Shown here piece after piece: positions 10,336-20,898 of a DNA stretch of 64,000 nt. Each line of letters begins with the position of its first letter. Positions within the stretch are counted from its first letter, which is position 1. Source of the stretch: Pseudomonas brassicacearum. GTDB lineage: Bacteria > Pseudomonadota > Gammaproteobacteria > Pseudomonadales > Pseudomonadaceae. The notes beneath the pieces are model-generated. The model was given only the letters and a program-made list of their open reading frames with translations. It ran no database searches and was not told the origin of the DNA. Location: the NCBI RefSeq assembly GCF_003732225.1, contig NZ_MOBJ01000006.1, positions 372,001 to 436,000 of the forward strand. The letters are read 5' to 3'. The translations under genes and the position numbers were made by a program.

Positions 10336-11712
10336 TCAGCCGAGGATTTTCCCCGGATTGAGAATGCCTTTGGGGTCGAAGCAATCCTTCAGTTGCTGCA
10401 TCGCCTGGCGAGCTTCAAGGCTGACCGAGTGATGGAGAAATTCGCGCTTGAGCAGGCCGATGCCATGTTCGGCCGAGACCGAGCCGCCCAGTTCGCCGAC
10501 AGCGCTATAGACCAGCTCCTCGACTTCAAGGATGGGCGCGGGCTGGGGCAAGGAGGCGCAGTCGACGGTCAGGTGCAGGTTGCTGTCACCGATGTGGCCG
10601 AAGTACACGCTGTGGTTGCCCGGCCAGCGTTGCTCAAGGCGCTGGCGACAGCGTTCGGCAAAGTCGCCGATCAGGCCGATGGGCAGGCTGACGTCGAAGT
10701 TCAACGGGGTCATGCGCAGGGGGAATTCGCCGGTCGCTTCACGGATCTTCCAGAGCGCGCGGGCCTGGGTCTCGGAGCTGGCGAGGACTGCATCAACCAC
10801 TTCACCGGCGCCAAAGGCCTCTTCCAGCGTCTGCTCAAGAGACTCCCGAGAGCTGGCGGACTCGAGCAAGACATACAACGGGTAATCCAGCGAGATCGGC
10901 GCGGCGGTGTTTTCCAGCCAACTGACTCCCAGGCGGAAGAAGTCCTGCCACATCAGCTCATACGCCTGCGGAGTACCAACACTGCGCTGCACCCGCCGCA
11001 GCAGGCTGACCGCGCTGGCGTAATCGGGCAGGGCGCAGAGCAGGGTGGTGGTTTCGCCGGGTGTCGGCGCCAGTTTCAATACCGCACGGGTGATCACCCC
11101 AAGGGTGCCTTCGCTGCCGATGAAGCACTGTTTCAGGTCATAACCGCAGTTGTTCTTGATCATCTTGTTGAGCAGATTGAGGACCCGGCCATCGGCCAGG
11201 ACCACCTCCAGCCCGAGTACCAGATCACGGGTCATGCCGTAGCGAATCACGGCATTGCCGCCGGCATTGGTGGCGATGTTGCCGCCAATCTGGCACGAGC
11301 CACGGGCGCCGAGGTCCAGCGGGAATACAAAGCCCGCATCGACAACCGCCTGCTGGATTTCCTCAAGAGTAGTGCCGGCCCAGACGCTGATGGTCGCCGC
11401 CGCCGGGTCGATTTCTTCGATGCCGCGCAGGCGCTCGAGGGACAGGGCAATGTCTGTTTCACGAGGCACTGCGCCACCGGCCAGCCCGGTCATCCCGCCT
11501 TGGGGAACCACCGATTGCTGTGCGTCATTGCAGATCCGCAAGGCGCTCGCGACCTGCTCCGTGGTACGCGGCAGCAACAGCGCGGCAGGGCAGGCCGGCG
11601 CATGGCCAGTCCAGTCGCTGTAGTGCCGTTGACTGATATCGGCGCCCGTTAGTACCGCGGCATCGCCCAGTGCCTGGCGCAACTGTTCGAGGGTCTGTTG
11701 CAGATCGTTCAT
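10336..11712 (-). CDS. FAD-binding 2-hydroxyacid dehydrogenase (GlcD/D-LDH/D2HGDH family)
   Basis: 458 aa, VAO/PCMH flavoprotein. FAD-binding motifs are VVPQGGMTGLAGG, GGNIATNAGG and FIGSEGTLGVITRAVLKLAP. The C-terminal FAD-oxidase domain shows HIGDSNLHLTVD and the metal/substrate motif EHGIGLLKREFL. The family oxidises D-2-hydroxyacids to 2-oxoacids and passes electrons to quinone or ETF. It follows hutH in the same direction with a 252-bp gap, and the pair share the operator at 13544. In this context a substrate such as imidazolelactate, feeding the aminotransferase, is a reasonable but untested idea. Confidence 0.88.
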   Translation of the reverse strand: MNDLQQTLEQLRQALGDAAVLTGADISQRHYSDWTGHAPACPAALLLPRTTEQVASALRICNDAQQSVVPQGGMTGLAGGAVPRETDIALSLERLRGIEEIDPAAATISVWAGTTLEEIQQAVVDAGFVFPLDLGARGSCQIGGNIATNAGGNAVIRYGMTRDLVLGLEVVLADGRVLNLLNKMIKNNCGYDLKQCFIGSEGTLGVITRAVLKLAPTPGETTTLLCALPDYASAVSLLRRVQRSVGTPQAYELMWQDFFRLGVSWLENTAAPISLDYPLYVLLESASSRESLEQTLEEAFGAGEVVDAVLASSETQARALWKIREATGEFPLRMTPLNFDVSLPIGLIGDFAERCRQRLEQRWPGNHSVYFGHIGDSNLHLTVDCASLPQPAPILEVEELVYSAVGELGGSVSAEHGIGLLKREFLHHSVSLEARQAMQQLKDCFDPKGILNPGKILG

Positions 11713-11893
11713 CGGTTCAACTCACGGTGAAGGTGGTGGTAGGCGTCGCGCTCAACGGGTGACGGTCGACACTCCATACAAAGTAGCGCGCCCAAGCAAA
11801 ACCGCATCGGTAGCGAGCTCTGTGCTCGACGATAATCGGGGTCTGAAAAAAAAGCGGCGCATAGCATTTCCCCTCGGCTACGGAAGAATCAGT

Positions 11894-11936
11894 GTTCGCC
11901 GCAGCAGCGCAGCAGCGCAGCAGCGCCGCGGCGAAC
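11894..11936. repeat. Inverted repeat enclosing three CAGCAGCG tandem copies
   Basis: GTTCGCCGC at 11894-11902 and GCGGCGAAC at 11928-11936 are perfect 9-bp inverted arms. Between them CAGCAGCG occurs three times in tandem (11902-11925). It lies in the 252-bp gap between hutH and the FAD dehydrogenase gene, so it may form an attenuating hairpin in the intercistronic RNA or be a decayed REP element. A run of eight A (11847-11854), i.e. T on the minus strand, follows at some distance. Confidence 0.5.
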
Positions 11937-11964
11937 GGGTTCGGCTCAGGTGTACAGATCAGGA

Positions 11965-13494
11965 TCAGGCGTACAGGCGTTCGACAGGCAACCAGCGAGT
12001 GAACGCTGCGTTTTCGACCCAGGCCCGTGCAGCAGCGATGTCGGGTGCGAAATAGCGGTCTTCATCGTAATGCGCGACTTCGCGGCGAATCATCGTCAGC
12101 ACTTCGCCGAGTTTTTCCGAGGTCTGCAAAGGCGCATGCAAGTCCACGCCTTGAGCGGCGCCCAGCAGTTCGATGGCGACGACTGCGCTGCTGTTACCGG
12201 CCATGTCCAGCAAACGACGTGCCGCAAAGGTCGCCATCGAGACGTGGTCTTCCTGATTGGCCGAAGTCGGCAGGCTATCCACCGACGCTGGATGCGCGAG
12301 GGTCTTGTTCTCTGATGCGAGAGCGGCAGCGGTGACCTGAGCGATCATGAAACCGGAGTTCAGGCCGCCTTCGCGCACCAAAAAGGCCGGCAGGCCCGAC
12401 AGTGCCGGATCAACCAGTTGGGCGATCCTGCGCTCTGACAGCGCACCGATTTCTGAAATGGCCAGGGCCAGCACATCGGCGGCCATGGCGACCGGTTCGG
12501 CGTGGAAGTTACCGCCGGAGAGCACGTCGCCGTCGGCGCAGAACACCAGCGGGTTATCCGAGACGGCGTTGGCTTCACGCAGAAACACCCCGGCAGCGAA
12601 GCGCATGTGGTCAAGGCAGGCGCCCATGACCTGAGGCTGGCAGCGCAGCGAGTAAGGGTCCTGCACCCGGTCGCAGTCACGATGGGATTCGCGAATCTCG
12701 CTGGTGGCCAACAGTTCACGGTAGAACGATGCCACGTCGATTTGCCCCGGTTGTCCGCGAACTGCCTGGATCCGTGGGTCAAACGGCACGTCCGAGCCTT
12801 TCAACGCTTCAACGCTCAGGCTGCCAGCGACCACCGCAGCGCTGAACAGTTTTTCGCAGGCAAACAGACCACGCAAGGCCAGCGCCGTCGAAACCTGGGT
12901 GCCGTTGATCAGCGCCAGACCTTCCTTCGGGCCCAGTACCAGCGGTTCCAGGCCGGCAATCGCCAGGCCTTCGACGGCATCCATTTCACGCCCTTCATGA
13001 CGCACCCGGCCGACACCGATCAGCACCGCGGACATATGCGCCAACGGCGCCAGATCGCCCGAAGCGCCGACCGACCCTTGCGACGGTATGCAGGGATAAA
13101 CCCTGGCGGCATAAAGCTTGCTCAGGGCCTGAATGACTTCCCAGCGTATCCCGGAAAAACCACGGGCAAGGGAGCCGACCTTGAGCGCCATGATCAGGCC
13201 GACACTGGCGTCATCCAGCAATGGGCCGGTGCCAGTGCAGTGCGACAGCAGCAGGTTGCGCTGCAGCCTGGCCAGTGATTCGGTGGGAATGGAGGTCCGT
13301 GCCAGCAGGCCGAACCCGGTGTTGATGCCGTACACCGTGCGCTGGTTGGCGATAATTTCGTCTACCGTACGAGTACTGGCGTTGACCACGTCGCGAGCGG
13401 TCGGGTCCAGTTCGAAAGGGCTTTGCAACTGGTAAATGGCGCGCAGTTGATCGAGCGAGAGTTGGCCGGGTTTGAGCTGCAGCGGTGCGTACAT
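11965..13494 (-). CDS. hutH: Histidine ammonia-lyase
   Basis: 509 aa from ATG 13494 (AGGACA upstream), the usual HAL length; a longer frame to 13605 is non-coding leader. The MIO-forming Ala-Ser-Gly is at residues 144-146 in [15 protein letters not shown]. His85 in LLLSHCTG corresponds to the HAL residue that contacts the imidazole, which favours histidine over phenylalanine or tyrosine. Other motifs: [59 protein letters not shown] region. The enzyme deaminates L-histidine to urocanate. No urocanase or later hut genes are in the window, so these must be elsewhere. Confidence 0.93.
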   Translation of the reverse strand: MYAPLQLKPGQLSLDQLRAIYQLQSPFELDPTARDVVNASTRTVDEIIANQRTVYGINTGFGLLARTSIPTESLARLQRNLLLSHCTGTGPLLDDASVGLIMALKVGSLARGFSGIRWEVIQALSKLYAARVYPCIPSQGSVGASGDLAPLAHMSAVLIGVGRVRHEGREMDAVEGLAIAGLEPLVLGPKEGLALINGTQVSTALALRGLFACEKLFSAAVVAGSLSVEALKGSDVPFDPRIQAVRGQPGQIDVASFYRELLATSEIRESHRDCDRVQDPYSLRCQPQVMGACLDHMRFAAGVFLREANAVSDNPLVFCADGDVLSGGNFHAEPVAMAADVLALAISEIGALSERRIAQLVDPALSGLPAFLVREGGLNSGFMIAQVTAAALASENKTLAHPASVDSLPTSANQEDHVSMATFAARRLLDMAGNSSAVVAIELLGAAQGVDLHAPLQTSEKLGEVLTMIRREVAHYDEDRYFAPDIAAARAWVENAAFTRWLPVERLYA

Positions 13495-13543
13495 AGAGAG
13501 TGTCCTGAGGTCAGGGTGGCGGGAAATAGGGCAGCTATATGTT

Positions 13544-13557
13544 CCTGTATATACAGG
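13544..13557. promoter_or_regulatory. HutC-type operator, copy 2 (perfect palindrome)
   Basis: CCTGTATATACAGG is a perfect 14-bp palindrome, 50 bp upstream of the hutH start in the divergent region 13495-13912. The rest of this 418-bp region holds a T-run (13650-13658) and no gene I can support. The site matches the HutC operator core and is placed to block a hutH promoter. Confidence 0.75.
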
Positions 13558-13832
13558 TAGAGCAATATGCAGGCCATAATTTCGAATTCGCTCGCCAACC
13601 AGCATTCCAGACGCTGTTTACCCAAGACGAAGAGGCAATCGCGGGCGCCTTTTTTTTTCAGGCCTGTCACCAAAGGTTGCACCAAGTGGGGGCTCTCTGC
13701 ACCCGGCTGGGGCGAATGGAAACCGGTAGGTAACAGCTCGCTGGCGGTTTTGTACCGTTATCAAAAAGGGATGTTCGCTTTGGTCTGAGGCTTGCCGGTG
13801 ATTGCCTGGCGGAGCGGCACAGTAAGTGCTTT

Positions 13833-13850
13833 AACCTGTATATACCGGTT
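13833..13850. promoter_or_regulatory. HutC-type operator, copy 3
   Basis: AACCTGTATATACCGGTT is an 18-bp palindrome with one mismatched pair and the same GTATATAC core. It lies 62 bp before the start of the 2OG-Fe(II) oxygenase gene. Having its own copy ties the oxygenase to the same regulon as hutH and the ABC operon. Confidence 0.7.
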
Positions 13851-13912
13851 TACAGTTTACTGACGAAACCCTTCATCCCACCCTTGCATGCACGATGCAC
13901 CCAGGAATGAAC

Positions 13913-14878
13913 ATGACCTCTAGCGCCAATCTGCCCTTGATCGATATGTCCGGTGTCCGCGAAGGTGATCAGGCGAGTATTCGTCGTGCCGGTGACGCCA
14001 TTCGAAAAGCCTGTAGCGAAACCGGGTTCTTCTACATCATCAACCACGGCGTGCCGCAAACGGTGATCGACAAAGCCATGTCGGCTGCCGGGCAGTTCTT
14101 TGCCTATCCGGTCGAGGTCAAACGTCAGGTCGCGGTGAACAAGCGCCATCGAGGCTGGCATGCGCTGGGTGGGGCGACCATGTATGAAGCGACCAAGCCC
14201 GATCACAAGGAGTTCTTCAGTATGGGGCTGGAGCTGGCGGAGGATGATCCTTGCGTCCTCGCCGGTGAGGCTCTGCGTGGACCGAACCAGTGGCCGGCAT
14301 TCATGCCGCAGCTGCGTGAGGCATTGACTGAGTACTATGCGGAAATCGGCAAGGCTGGGGCGGACCTGCTGAGGGTGGTGGCGGTGGGGTTGGGTATCGA
14401 AGAAGATTTCTTCGCGGATAAATACACCAAACCCCTGCAGCGCACGCAGATGGTCTATTACCCGCCACAACCGCCGCAGGCAGAAGCTGACCAGTTCGGT
14501 GTGGCCCCTCACACCGATTACGGCTGCATCACCTTGCTCTATCAAGACAACAGCGGTGGTTTGCAGGTGCGCGAACTGGGCTCCAATCGCTGGATCGAGG
14601 CCACGCCGATTCCGGGCAGTCTTGTAGTGAACGTCGGAGACCTGTTGGCACATTGGTCAAACAATCGTTTTCGTTCGACCCTGCACCGGGTGATCAACTC
14701 TTCAGGCCATGAGCGCTACTCCATCGCGACATTCTACGACCCGACCTATAACGCCAGAGTCGATCCCTGTGATTTGGGTATCGACCCGGCACTCAGCCTG
14801 TACCCGCCGGTGGCTGCGGGCGACTACATTCTTAAACGTATCGACGATTCGATGGCCTATCGCAAAAAAAACCAGTGA
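13913..14878 (+). CDS. 2OG-Fe(II) oxygenase, isopenicillin N synthase family
   Basis: 321 aa from ATG 13913, preferred because AGGA at 13903-13906 is 6 bp upstream; ATGs at 13895 and 13907 are alternatives. N-terminal DIOX_N segment (LPLIDMSG, CSETGFFYIINHGVP). Fe ligands H200-T-D202 in APHTDYG and H258 in STLHRV, and the R268-x-S270 pair in ERYSIATF that binds 2-oxoglutarate. Substrate is unknown; relatives hydroxylate, desaturate or cyclise small acids. The upstream operator and divergent pairing with hutH suggest a role in imidazole or histidine-derived compound use. Confidence 0.9.
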   Translation: MTSSANLPLIDMSGVREGDQASIRRAGDAIRKACSETGFFYIINHGVPQTVIDKAMSAAGQFFAYPVEVKRQVAVNKRHRGWHALGGATMYEATKPDHKEFFSMGLELAEDDPCVLAGEALRGPNQWPAFMPQLREALTEYYAEIGKAGADLLRVVAVGLGIEEDFFADKYTKPLQRTQMVYYPPQPPQAEADQFGVAPHTDYGCITLLYQDNSGGLQVRELGSNRWIEATPIPGSLVVNVGDLLAHWSNNRFRSTLHRVINSSGHERYSIATFYDPTYNARVDPCDLGIDPALSLYPPVAAGDYILKRIDDSMAYRKKNQ

Positions 14879-15081
14879 CCGGGCCATTGGGCATCTGAAT
14901 TGACCGGCCACCCAAGGAAGTAAGCGGAGCAGGGCGCATGCCCCGCCGACGATCGGGTTTCGTTACATCCCTTGAAATCTTGACTAAAGTTTCAACTATG
15001 TGTGGCCGTATCGCAGCCACCGTGATCGTCCAGGATTTTCCGGCCAAACTCCGGGTAACTTAACCTGATCAGGAGTGCACG

Positions 15082-18000
15082 ATGGACCTCAACCGTCGTC
15101 AGTTCTTCAAGGTCGCCGCTATCGGCCTTGGAGGCTCCAGTCTGGCTGCGCTGGGCATGGCCCCGGCGCCTGCCTTCGCCGAACAAGTACGCCACTTCAA
15201 GCTGGCCCATACCCGTGAAACCCGCAATACCTGCCCCTACTGTTCGGTGGGTTGCGGCTTGATCATGTATAGCCAGGGCGATGCGGCCAAGAACGTCACC
15301 CAGAGCATCATTCACATCGAAGGGGACGCCGACCACCCGGTCAATCGCGGCACGCTGTGCCCCAAAGGCGCAGGCCTGCTGGACTTCGTCCATAGCCCCA
15401 GCCGGCTGCACTATCCGCAGGTGCGCAAGCCGGGCAGCAAAGAATGGACGCGGGTCTCCTGGGATGAAGCGCTGGATCGCATCGCTGACCTGATGAAGGC
15501 CGATCGCGACGCCAATTTCATCGAGAAGAACGCCCTGGGCCAGACGGTCAACCGTTGGCTTTCGGTGGGTTTTCTCGCCGCCTCGGCGTCCTCCAACGAA
15601 GCCGGTTACATGACTCACAAGGTCGTTCGCAGTCTGGGCATGCTGGGGTTCGATAACCAGGCACGTGTCTGACATGGCCCGACGGTGGCAAGTCTTGCCC
15701 CAACGTATGGCCGAGGTGCGATGACCAACCACTGGACCGATATCGCCAACGCGAATCTGGTTCTGGTCATGGGCGGTAATGCCGCCGAAGCCCACCCCTG
15801 TGGTTTTAAATGGGTGACCGAAGCCAAAGCGCACAACCAGGCGCGGCTGATCGTGATCGATCCGCGCTTCACCCGTACCGCCTCGGTGGCCGACTATTAC
15901 GCACCGATCCGCACCGGCACCGACATCGCCTTCATGGGCGGTCTGATCAACTATTTGCTCACTGAAAACAAAATCCAGCACGAGTATGTGCATGCCTATA
16001 CGGACGTGTCGTTCATCGTCAAGGAAGGCTTCGGCTTCGAGGACGGGCTGTTTACCGGCTACGATGCGACCAAGCGCACCTACAGCGACAAATCCAGTTG
16101 GGGCTATGAAATCGGCGAGGACGGTTTCGCCAAAGTCGATCCGTCCCTGTTACACCCGCGTTGCGTCTACCAACTGATGAAGCAGCACTACAGCCGCTAC
16201 ACCCTGGAGCTGACCAGCCAGATCTGCGGCATGCCGCAAGACGCCATGCAGAAAATCTGGGAAGAGATCGCCACCTGCTCGCAACCGGGCAAGACCATGA
16301 CGATCCTCTATGCATTGGGCTGGACCCAGCATTCGACCGGCTCGCAGATGATTCGCAGCGCGGCCATGGTGCAGTTGCTGCTAGGCAACGTCGGTATGCC
16401 GGGCGGGGGCGTCAATGCGCTGCGCGGGCACTCCAACATCCAGGGCCTGACCGACCTTGGGTTGCTGTCGAACCTGCTGCCCGGCTACCTGACCCTGCCG
16501 GGCGACGCCGAGCAGGACTACGACACCTACATCGCCAAGCGTGCGCTCAAACCACTTCGGCCCGGACAGCTGTCCTACTGGCAGAACTACGGCAAGTTCC
16601 ATGTCAGCCTGATGAAGGCCTGGTACGGCGCCAACGCCACCGCCGACAACCACTGGGGCTACGACTGGCTGCCCAAGCTCGACATCCCCGGCTACGACAT
16701 ATTGAAAGTGTTCGACATGATGTCCAACGGGCAGGTCAACGGTTACGTCTGTCAGGGCTTCAATCCCATCGCCGCGTTGCCCGACAAGAACCGCGTGATG
16801 GCCGCGCTGGCCAAACTCAAATGGCTGGTGGTGATGGACCCGCTAGCCACCGAGACCTCGGAGTTCTGGCGCAATGTCGGGCCTTACAACGATGTCGAAA
16901 CGGCCAGCATCCAGACCGAAGTCATCCGCCTGCCCACCACTTGCTTCGCCGAAGAGGACGGCTCACTGGTCAATAGCGGCCGCTGGCTGCAATGGCACTG
17001 GAAGGGCGCCGACGGCCCGGGGCAAGCACGCACCGACATCAAGATCATGAGCGAACTGTTCATCCGTTTGCGTCAGCGCTACCAGGCCAACGGCGGTGCC
17101 TTCGCCGAGCCTATTCTCAAGCTCAGTTGGCCCTACAAGGTGCCCGATGATCCGACGCCGGAAGAGATCGCCAAAGAGTTCAACGGCTACGCGATTGCCG
17201 ATGTCACCGACGCCACGGGAACGACGCTTAAGGCCGGGCAGCAGTTGTCCGGTTTCGCCCAACTCAAGGACGATGGCAGCACGGCGTCGGGCTGCTGGAT
17301 TTTCTGCGGCAGCTGGACCGAGCAGGGCAACCAGATGGCTCGCCGCGACAACAGCGACCCCTTCGGGATGAAGCAGAACCTGGGATGGGCGTGGGCCTGG
17401 CCGATGAACCGGCGCATTCTCTACAACCGCGCCTCGGCCGACCCGAAGGGCCAGCCCTGGGATCCGAAAAAGCGCCTGGTGTGGTGGAATGGCAAGGCCT
17501 GGGGCGGCACCGACGTGCCCGACTACAAAGCCGATGTGCCGCCGGAAGCCGGCATGAACCCGTTCATCATGAACCCCGAAGGGGTGGCGCGTTTCTTCGC
17601 CCTCGACAAGATGAACGAAGGGCCATTTCCGGAGCATTACGAACCGTTCGAAACCCCCATCGGCATCAACCCGCTGCACCCCGGCAACAAGAAGGCGACC
17701 AGCAACCCGGCCGGACGCATCTTCGATTCCGTTTGGGATTCGCTGGGGACGGCGAAGGACTTCCCCTATGCCGCCACCAGCTACCGTCTGACCGAGCACT
17801 TCCACTTCTGGACCAAGCATTGCCCGATCAATGCCGTGACCCAGCCCGAGCAGTTCGTCGAGATTGGTGAAGCGTTGGCCAAGGAGAAGGGCATTGCCGC
17901 AGGTGACCGGGTGCGGGTCAGCTCCAAGCGTGGGCATATCGAGGCGGTGGCGGTGGTGACCAAACGGATCCGTCCACTGCAGGTCAACAACCAGACCGTG

Positions 18001-18147
18001 CACCAGATTGGCATCCCATTGCACTGGGGCTTCACCGGGGCAACCCGGCATGGCTACCTGACAAACACCCTGGTGCCGTTTCTCGGTGACGGCAATACAC
18101 AGACCCCGGAATCCAAGTCATTCCTGGTCAATGTGGAGAAAATCTGA
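15082..18147 (+). CDS. fdnG: Formate dehydrogenase N/O alpha subunit, selenocysteine-containing
   Basis: 1021 aa read through the in-frame TGA at 15670-15672, which encodes Sec197. The sequence around it, [17 protein letters not shown], is the classic FdnG/FdoG active site. Residues 1-35 are a Tat signal ([12 protein letters not shown], ending APAFA), so the enzyme works on the periplasmic side. A [4Fe-4S] cluster motif [13 protein letters not shown] and bis-MGD molybdopterin domains follow, with the C-terminal MoCo-binding domain at about 850-1010. Oxidises formate to CO2. Start ATG has AGGAG upstream. First gene of an operon with fdnH, fdnI and fdhE. The 15082-15672 and 15685-18147 frames are one gene, not two. 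Confidence 0.96.
15670..15701 (+). promoter_or_regulatory. Sec codon and bacterial SECIS hairpin
   Basis: UGA at 15670-15672 is followed after 11 nt by a hairpin. Outer pair GG (15684-15685) with CC (15700-15701), a bulged U at 15686, stem GGCA (15687-15690) with UGCC (15696-15699), and apical loop AGUCU. The bulged U and the GU in the loop are the two features SelB recognises in E. coli fdhF/fdnG SECIS elements. The selAB genes and tRNA-Sec lie 3-9 kb downstream. Confidence 0.88.
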
Positions 18148-19097
18148 TGGCCAACCAAGACATCATTGCCCGTTCGGCCACCACCACCTTGCCGCCCTCG
18201 GTACGTCAACAGGAGGAAGTCGCCAAGCTGATCGACACCACCAAATGCATCGGTTGCAAGGCCTGTCAGGTGGCCTGTTCGGAATGGAATGAATTACGCG
18301 ACGAGGTCGGTCACAACCATGGAACCTACGACAACCCTCAGGACCTCAGCGCCGAGACCTGGACGCTGATGCGTTTCACCGAGCACGAAACCGACACCGG
18401 CAACCTCGAATGGTTGATCCGCAAGGATGGCTGTATGCATTGCGCCGAACCTGGCTGCCTCGCGGCGTGCCCAAGTCCGGGGGCAATCATCAAGCACGCC
18501 AATGGCATCGTCGACTTCGATCAGGACCATTGCATCGGCTGCGGCTATTGCATCACCGGCTGCCCCTTCAACATTCCACGTATTTCGCAGAAAGACCACA
18601 AGGCCTACAAGTGCACGCTGTGCTCGGACCGCGTGGCGGTAGGGCTGGAACCGGCCTGCGTCAAGACCTGCCCGACCGGAGCCATCGTGTTCGGCAGCAA
18701 GGAGGACATGAAAGAGCATGCCGCCGAACGTATCGTTGACCTCAAGTCACGGGGCTTCGACAACGCCGGTCTCTACGACCCCGCCGGAGTCGGCGGCACC
18801 CACGTGATGTACGTCCTGCACCACGCCGACCAGCCTTCGTTGTACGCCGGCTTGCCGAATCAGCCGGTCATCAGCCCATTGGTAGGGCTGTGGAAAGGCG
18901 TGAGCAAACCCCTGGCGTTGTTGGCCATGGGAGCCGCGGTGCTGGCGGGCTTCTTCCATTACGTGCGCATCGGCCCGCAGCGCGTCGAGGAAGACGAACA
19001 CCCGCCCGGCAAGGACCTCAGCGTGCATGAGGTCGACCCGACCGTGCATGTCTATGACCCGAACACGCCTGGATCGCCGGAGGGAAAACGACCATGA
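18147..19097 (+). CDS. fdnH: Formate dehydrogenase beta (iron-sulfur) subunit
   Basis: 316 aa. Four [4Fe-4S] motifs are visible: [11 protein letters not shown] near residue 33, [14 protein letters not shown] near 96, [13 protein letters not shown] near 130 and CTLCSDRV...[10 protein letters not shown] near 155-175. A single C-terminal transmembrane helix ([19 protein letters not shown]) anchors it on the periplasmic face. It transfers electrons from the alpha to the cytochrome subunit. The ATG overlaps the fdnG stop (TGATG). Confidence 0.95.
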   Translation: MANQDIIARSATTTLPPSVRQQEEVAKLIDTTKCIGCKACQVACSEWNELRDEVGHNHGTYDNPQDLSAETWTLMRFTEHETDTGNLEWLIRKDGCMHCAEPGCLAACPSPGAIIKHANGIVDFDQDHCIGCGYCITGCPFNIPRISQKDHKAYKCTLCSDRVAVGLEPACVKTCPTGAIVFGSKEDMKEHAAERIVDLKSRGFDNAGLYDPAGVGGTHVMYVLHHADQPSLYAGLPNQPVISPLVGLWKGVSKPLALLAMGAAVLAGFFHYVRIGPQRVEEDEHPPGKDLSVHEVDPTVHVYDPNTPGSPEGKRP

Positions 19098-19747
19098 ACG
19101 ACAAAACGATCCAGCGCTACAGCGCCAACGAACGCACCAACCACTGGTTGGTGGCGATTCTGTTCTTGATGGCGGCCCTGTCGGGGCTGGCACTGTTCCA
19201 CCCGTCGCTGTTCTGGCTCAGCCAGCTATTCGGCGGCGGGCCCTGGACGCGCATCCTGCATCCTTTCATGGGCGTGCTGATGTTCGTGTTTTTCCTCGGG
19301 CTGGTGATCCGCTTCTGGCGGGCCAATTTTTTCATTGCCAACGACCGCCTGTGGCTCAAACGGATCGACCGGGTGATACGTAACGAGGAGGAGGGCGTGC
19401 CGCCGATCGGCAAATACAACCCCGGGCAGAAGCTGCTGTTCTGGACCCTGCTGGCCTGCATGCTGGTGCTGCTGTTTAGCGGAGTGGTGATCTGGCGGGT
19501 CTATTTCAGCCAATACTTCGGTATCACCTCGATTCGCCTGGCGATGCTGTTGCATGCCCTGGCGGCTTTCGTGCTGGTGTTGAGCATCATCGTGCACATC
19601 TATGCCGGCATCTGGATCAAGGGCTCGGTCAGCGCGATGTTGCATGGCTGGGTCAGCCGCGCCTGGGCGAAAAAACACCATGCGCTCTGGTACCGCGAGG
19701 TGACGCGCGACGAGCCACCCGACCGCCCGATCAGCAAAAAAGGATGA
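19094..19747 (+). CDS. fdnI: Formate dehydrogenase gamma (cytochrome b556) subunit
   Basis: 217 aa, four transmembrane helices ([73 protein letters not shown]). Conserved histidines in [22 protein letters not shown] and IVHIY are the likely ligands of two haem b groups. It passes formate electrons to quinone. Overlaps fdnH by four bases. Confidence 0.94.
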   Translation: MNDKTIQRYSANERTNHWLVAILFLMAALSGLALFHPSLFWLSQLFGGGPWTRILHPFMGVLMFVFFLGLVIRFWRANFFIANDRLWLKRIDRVIRNEEEGVPPIGKYNPGQKLLFWTLLACMLVLLFSGVVIWRVYFSQYFGITSIRLAMLLHALAAFVLVLSIIVHIYAGIWIKGSVSAMLHGWVSRAWAKKHHALWYREVTRDEPPDRPISKKG

Positions 19748-19751
19748 TGCC

Positions 19752-20678
19752 TTGAGCCTGATACTTGAGCCCGGCCAGATCGAAGCGTCGGCGAGCACGC
19801 CGCCGTTCCTGCGTCTGCCGCCGCACAACCTGTTCACCTTGCGCGCGATGCGCCTGGAGCGATTGGCCAATGGGCATCCACTCGCCGACTACCTGCATCT
19901 GGTCGCCAGTCTGTGCCACCTCCAGCAGAGTCTGTTGGACGAACCGCCGCTAACTCCTGCCCCAGCCCACGAACGCCTGTTGTTGTGCCAGGAACACGGC
20001 TTGCCACCGCTGGCCGCCGACAGTCTGGTGCGCGAGGGCGGCTGGCTGCCGTATCTGGAAACCTTGCTGCGGCGTTACCAGGCACCGCCACGCTCTGCCG
20101 TGAAAAATGCCGTGGCAACCTTGCACAACGCCAGTGTCGGGCAACGCAAAGTCTGGGCGATTGCCTTGCTCAGCGGCCAGTACGCGGGGCTGCCGGCGGC
20201 ACTGGTGCCGTTTCTCGGCGCGGCCTTGCAGGCGGCCTGGAGCCAATGGTTACTCAGCATGCCGACTGGCGAATTGAAGCCTTGCACCAGCCTCGGCCAA
20301 TGCCCGGCTTGCGGTTCACCGGCCATGGCCGGGGTGATTCACCAGCGGGGCAAATACAACGGGCTGCGTTATCTGGTGTGTTCGCTGTGTGCCTGCGAAT
20401 GGCATGTGGTGCGGGTCAAATGCGTCTACTGCGAGCAGAGCAAAGGGCTCAAATACGTCAGCTTCGAGGATGACCGCCATACGGCCGACCAGGCACCGCT
20501 GCGGGCTGAAATCTGCCCCGGCTGCAACCGCTACCTGAAACTGCTCTACCTGGAAAATGACGCTGAAGCCGAAGCACTCTCGGCGGACCTGGCGAGCTTG
20601 ACGCTGGACATGCGCCTGGACCTGGAAGGCTACCAGCGTCTGGCGCCGAACCTGATGCTGACGCCTGGGGGAGATTGA
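19752..20678 (+). CDS. fdhE: FdhE formate dehydrogenase maturation protein
   Basis: 308 aa, TTG start at 19752 with AGGATG about 8 bp upstream, 4 bp after fdnI. The C-terminal half carries rubredoxin-like zinc/iron sites [22 protein letters not shown] and CPGCNRYLK, as in E. coli FdhE, which is needed for activity of the Tat-exported formate dehydrogenases. Cytoplasmic chaperone role is from the family. Confidence 0.93.
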   Translation: MSLILEPGQIEASASTPPFLRLPPHNLFTLRAMRLERLANGHPLADYLHLVASLCHLQQSLLDEPPLTPAPAHERLLLCQEHGLPPLAADSLVREGGWLPYLETLLRRYQAPPRSAVKNAVATLHNASVGQRKVWAIALLSGQYAGLPAALVPFLGAALQAAWSQWLLSMPTGELKPCTSLGQCPACGSPAMAGVIHQRGKYNGLRYLVCSLCACEWHVVRVKCVYCEQSKGLKYVSFEDDRHTADQAPLRAEICPGCNRYLKLLYLENDAEAEALSADLASLTLDMRLDLEGYQRLAPNLMLTPGGD

Positions 20679-20700
20679 TCGCCGGTACGCATACCGTAAC

Positions 20701-20810
20701 CCCTGTAGCAGCTGCCGCCAGGCTGCGTCAAAGTCCGCAGGACTTTCATGCAATCACGAATTCTGCGCCCGCTTCGCGAGCGAACGCAGCCTTCGGCAGC
20801 TGCTACAGGG
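20701..20810. repeat. REP-type inverted pair
   Basis: An arm beginning CCCTGTAGCAGCTGCCG (20701-20728) is repeated inverted at 20784-20810 (ending GGCAGCTGCTACAGGG) with about three mismatches; the spacer is 55 bp. The core GTAGCAGCTG(C/G)CG is shared with the pair at 35777. It fills the gap between fdhE and selA. Such paired REPs are common in fluorescent pseudomonads and can act as transcript-stabilising hairpins. Confidence 0.7.
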
Positions 20811-20898
20811 GCCACTATTTGCCCCAACATCAGCGCTTGCCTCACGAGGAGCAAGACGGCATCTACACTCAAGGCCTGTACAGACGGTGGAAATTTCT

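Noticed and set aside
11902..11925. CAGCAGCG tandem copies as a CRISPR array
   Set aside because: Only three 8-bp units with no spacers.
11759..12055. Small plus-strand ORF between hutH and the dehydrogenase gene
   Set aside because: Low-complexity Arg/Ser/Ala product running into hutH on the opposite strand; includes the tandem repeat.
15670..15672. In-frame stop splitting the formate dehydrogenase gene
   Set aside because: The context [17 protein letters not shown] and the SECIS hairpin show a selenocysteine codon, not a frameshift or pseudogene.
16963..18051. 362-residue minus-strand open frame inside fdnG
   Set aside because: Shadow of the fdnG reading frame; no start context or motif.
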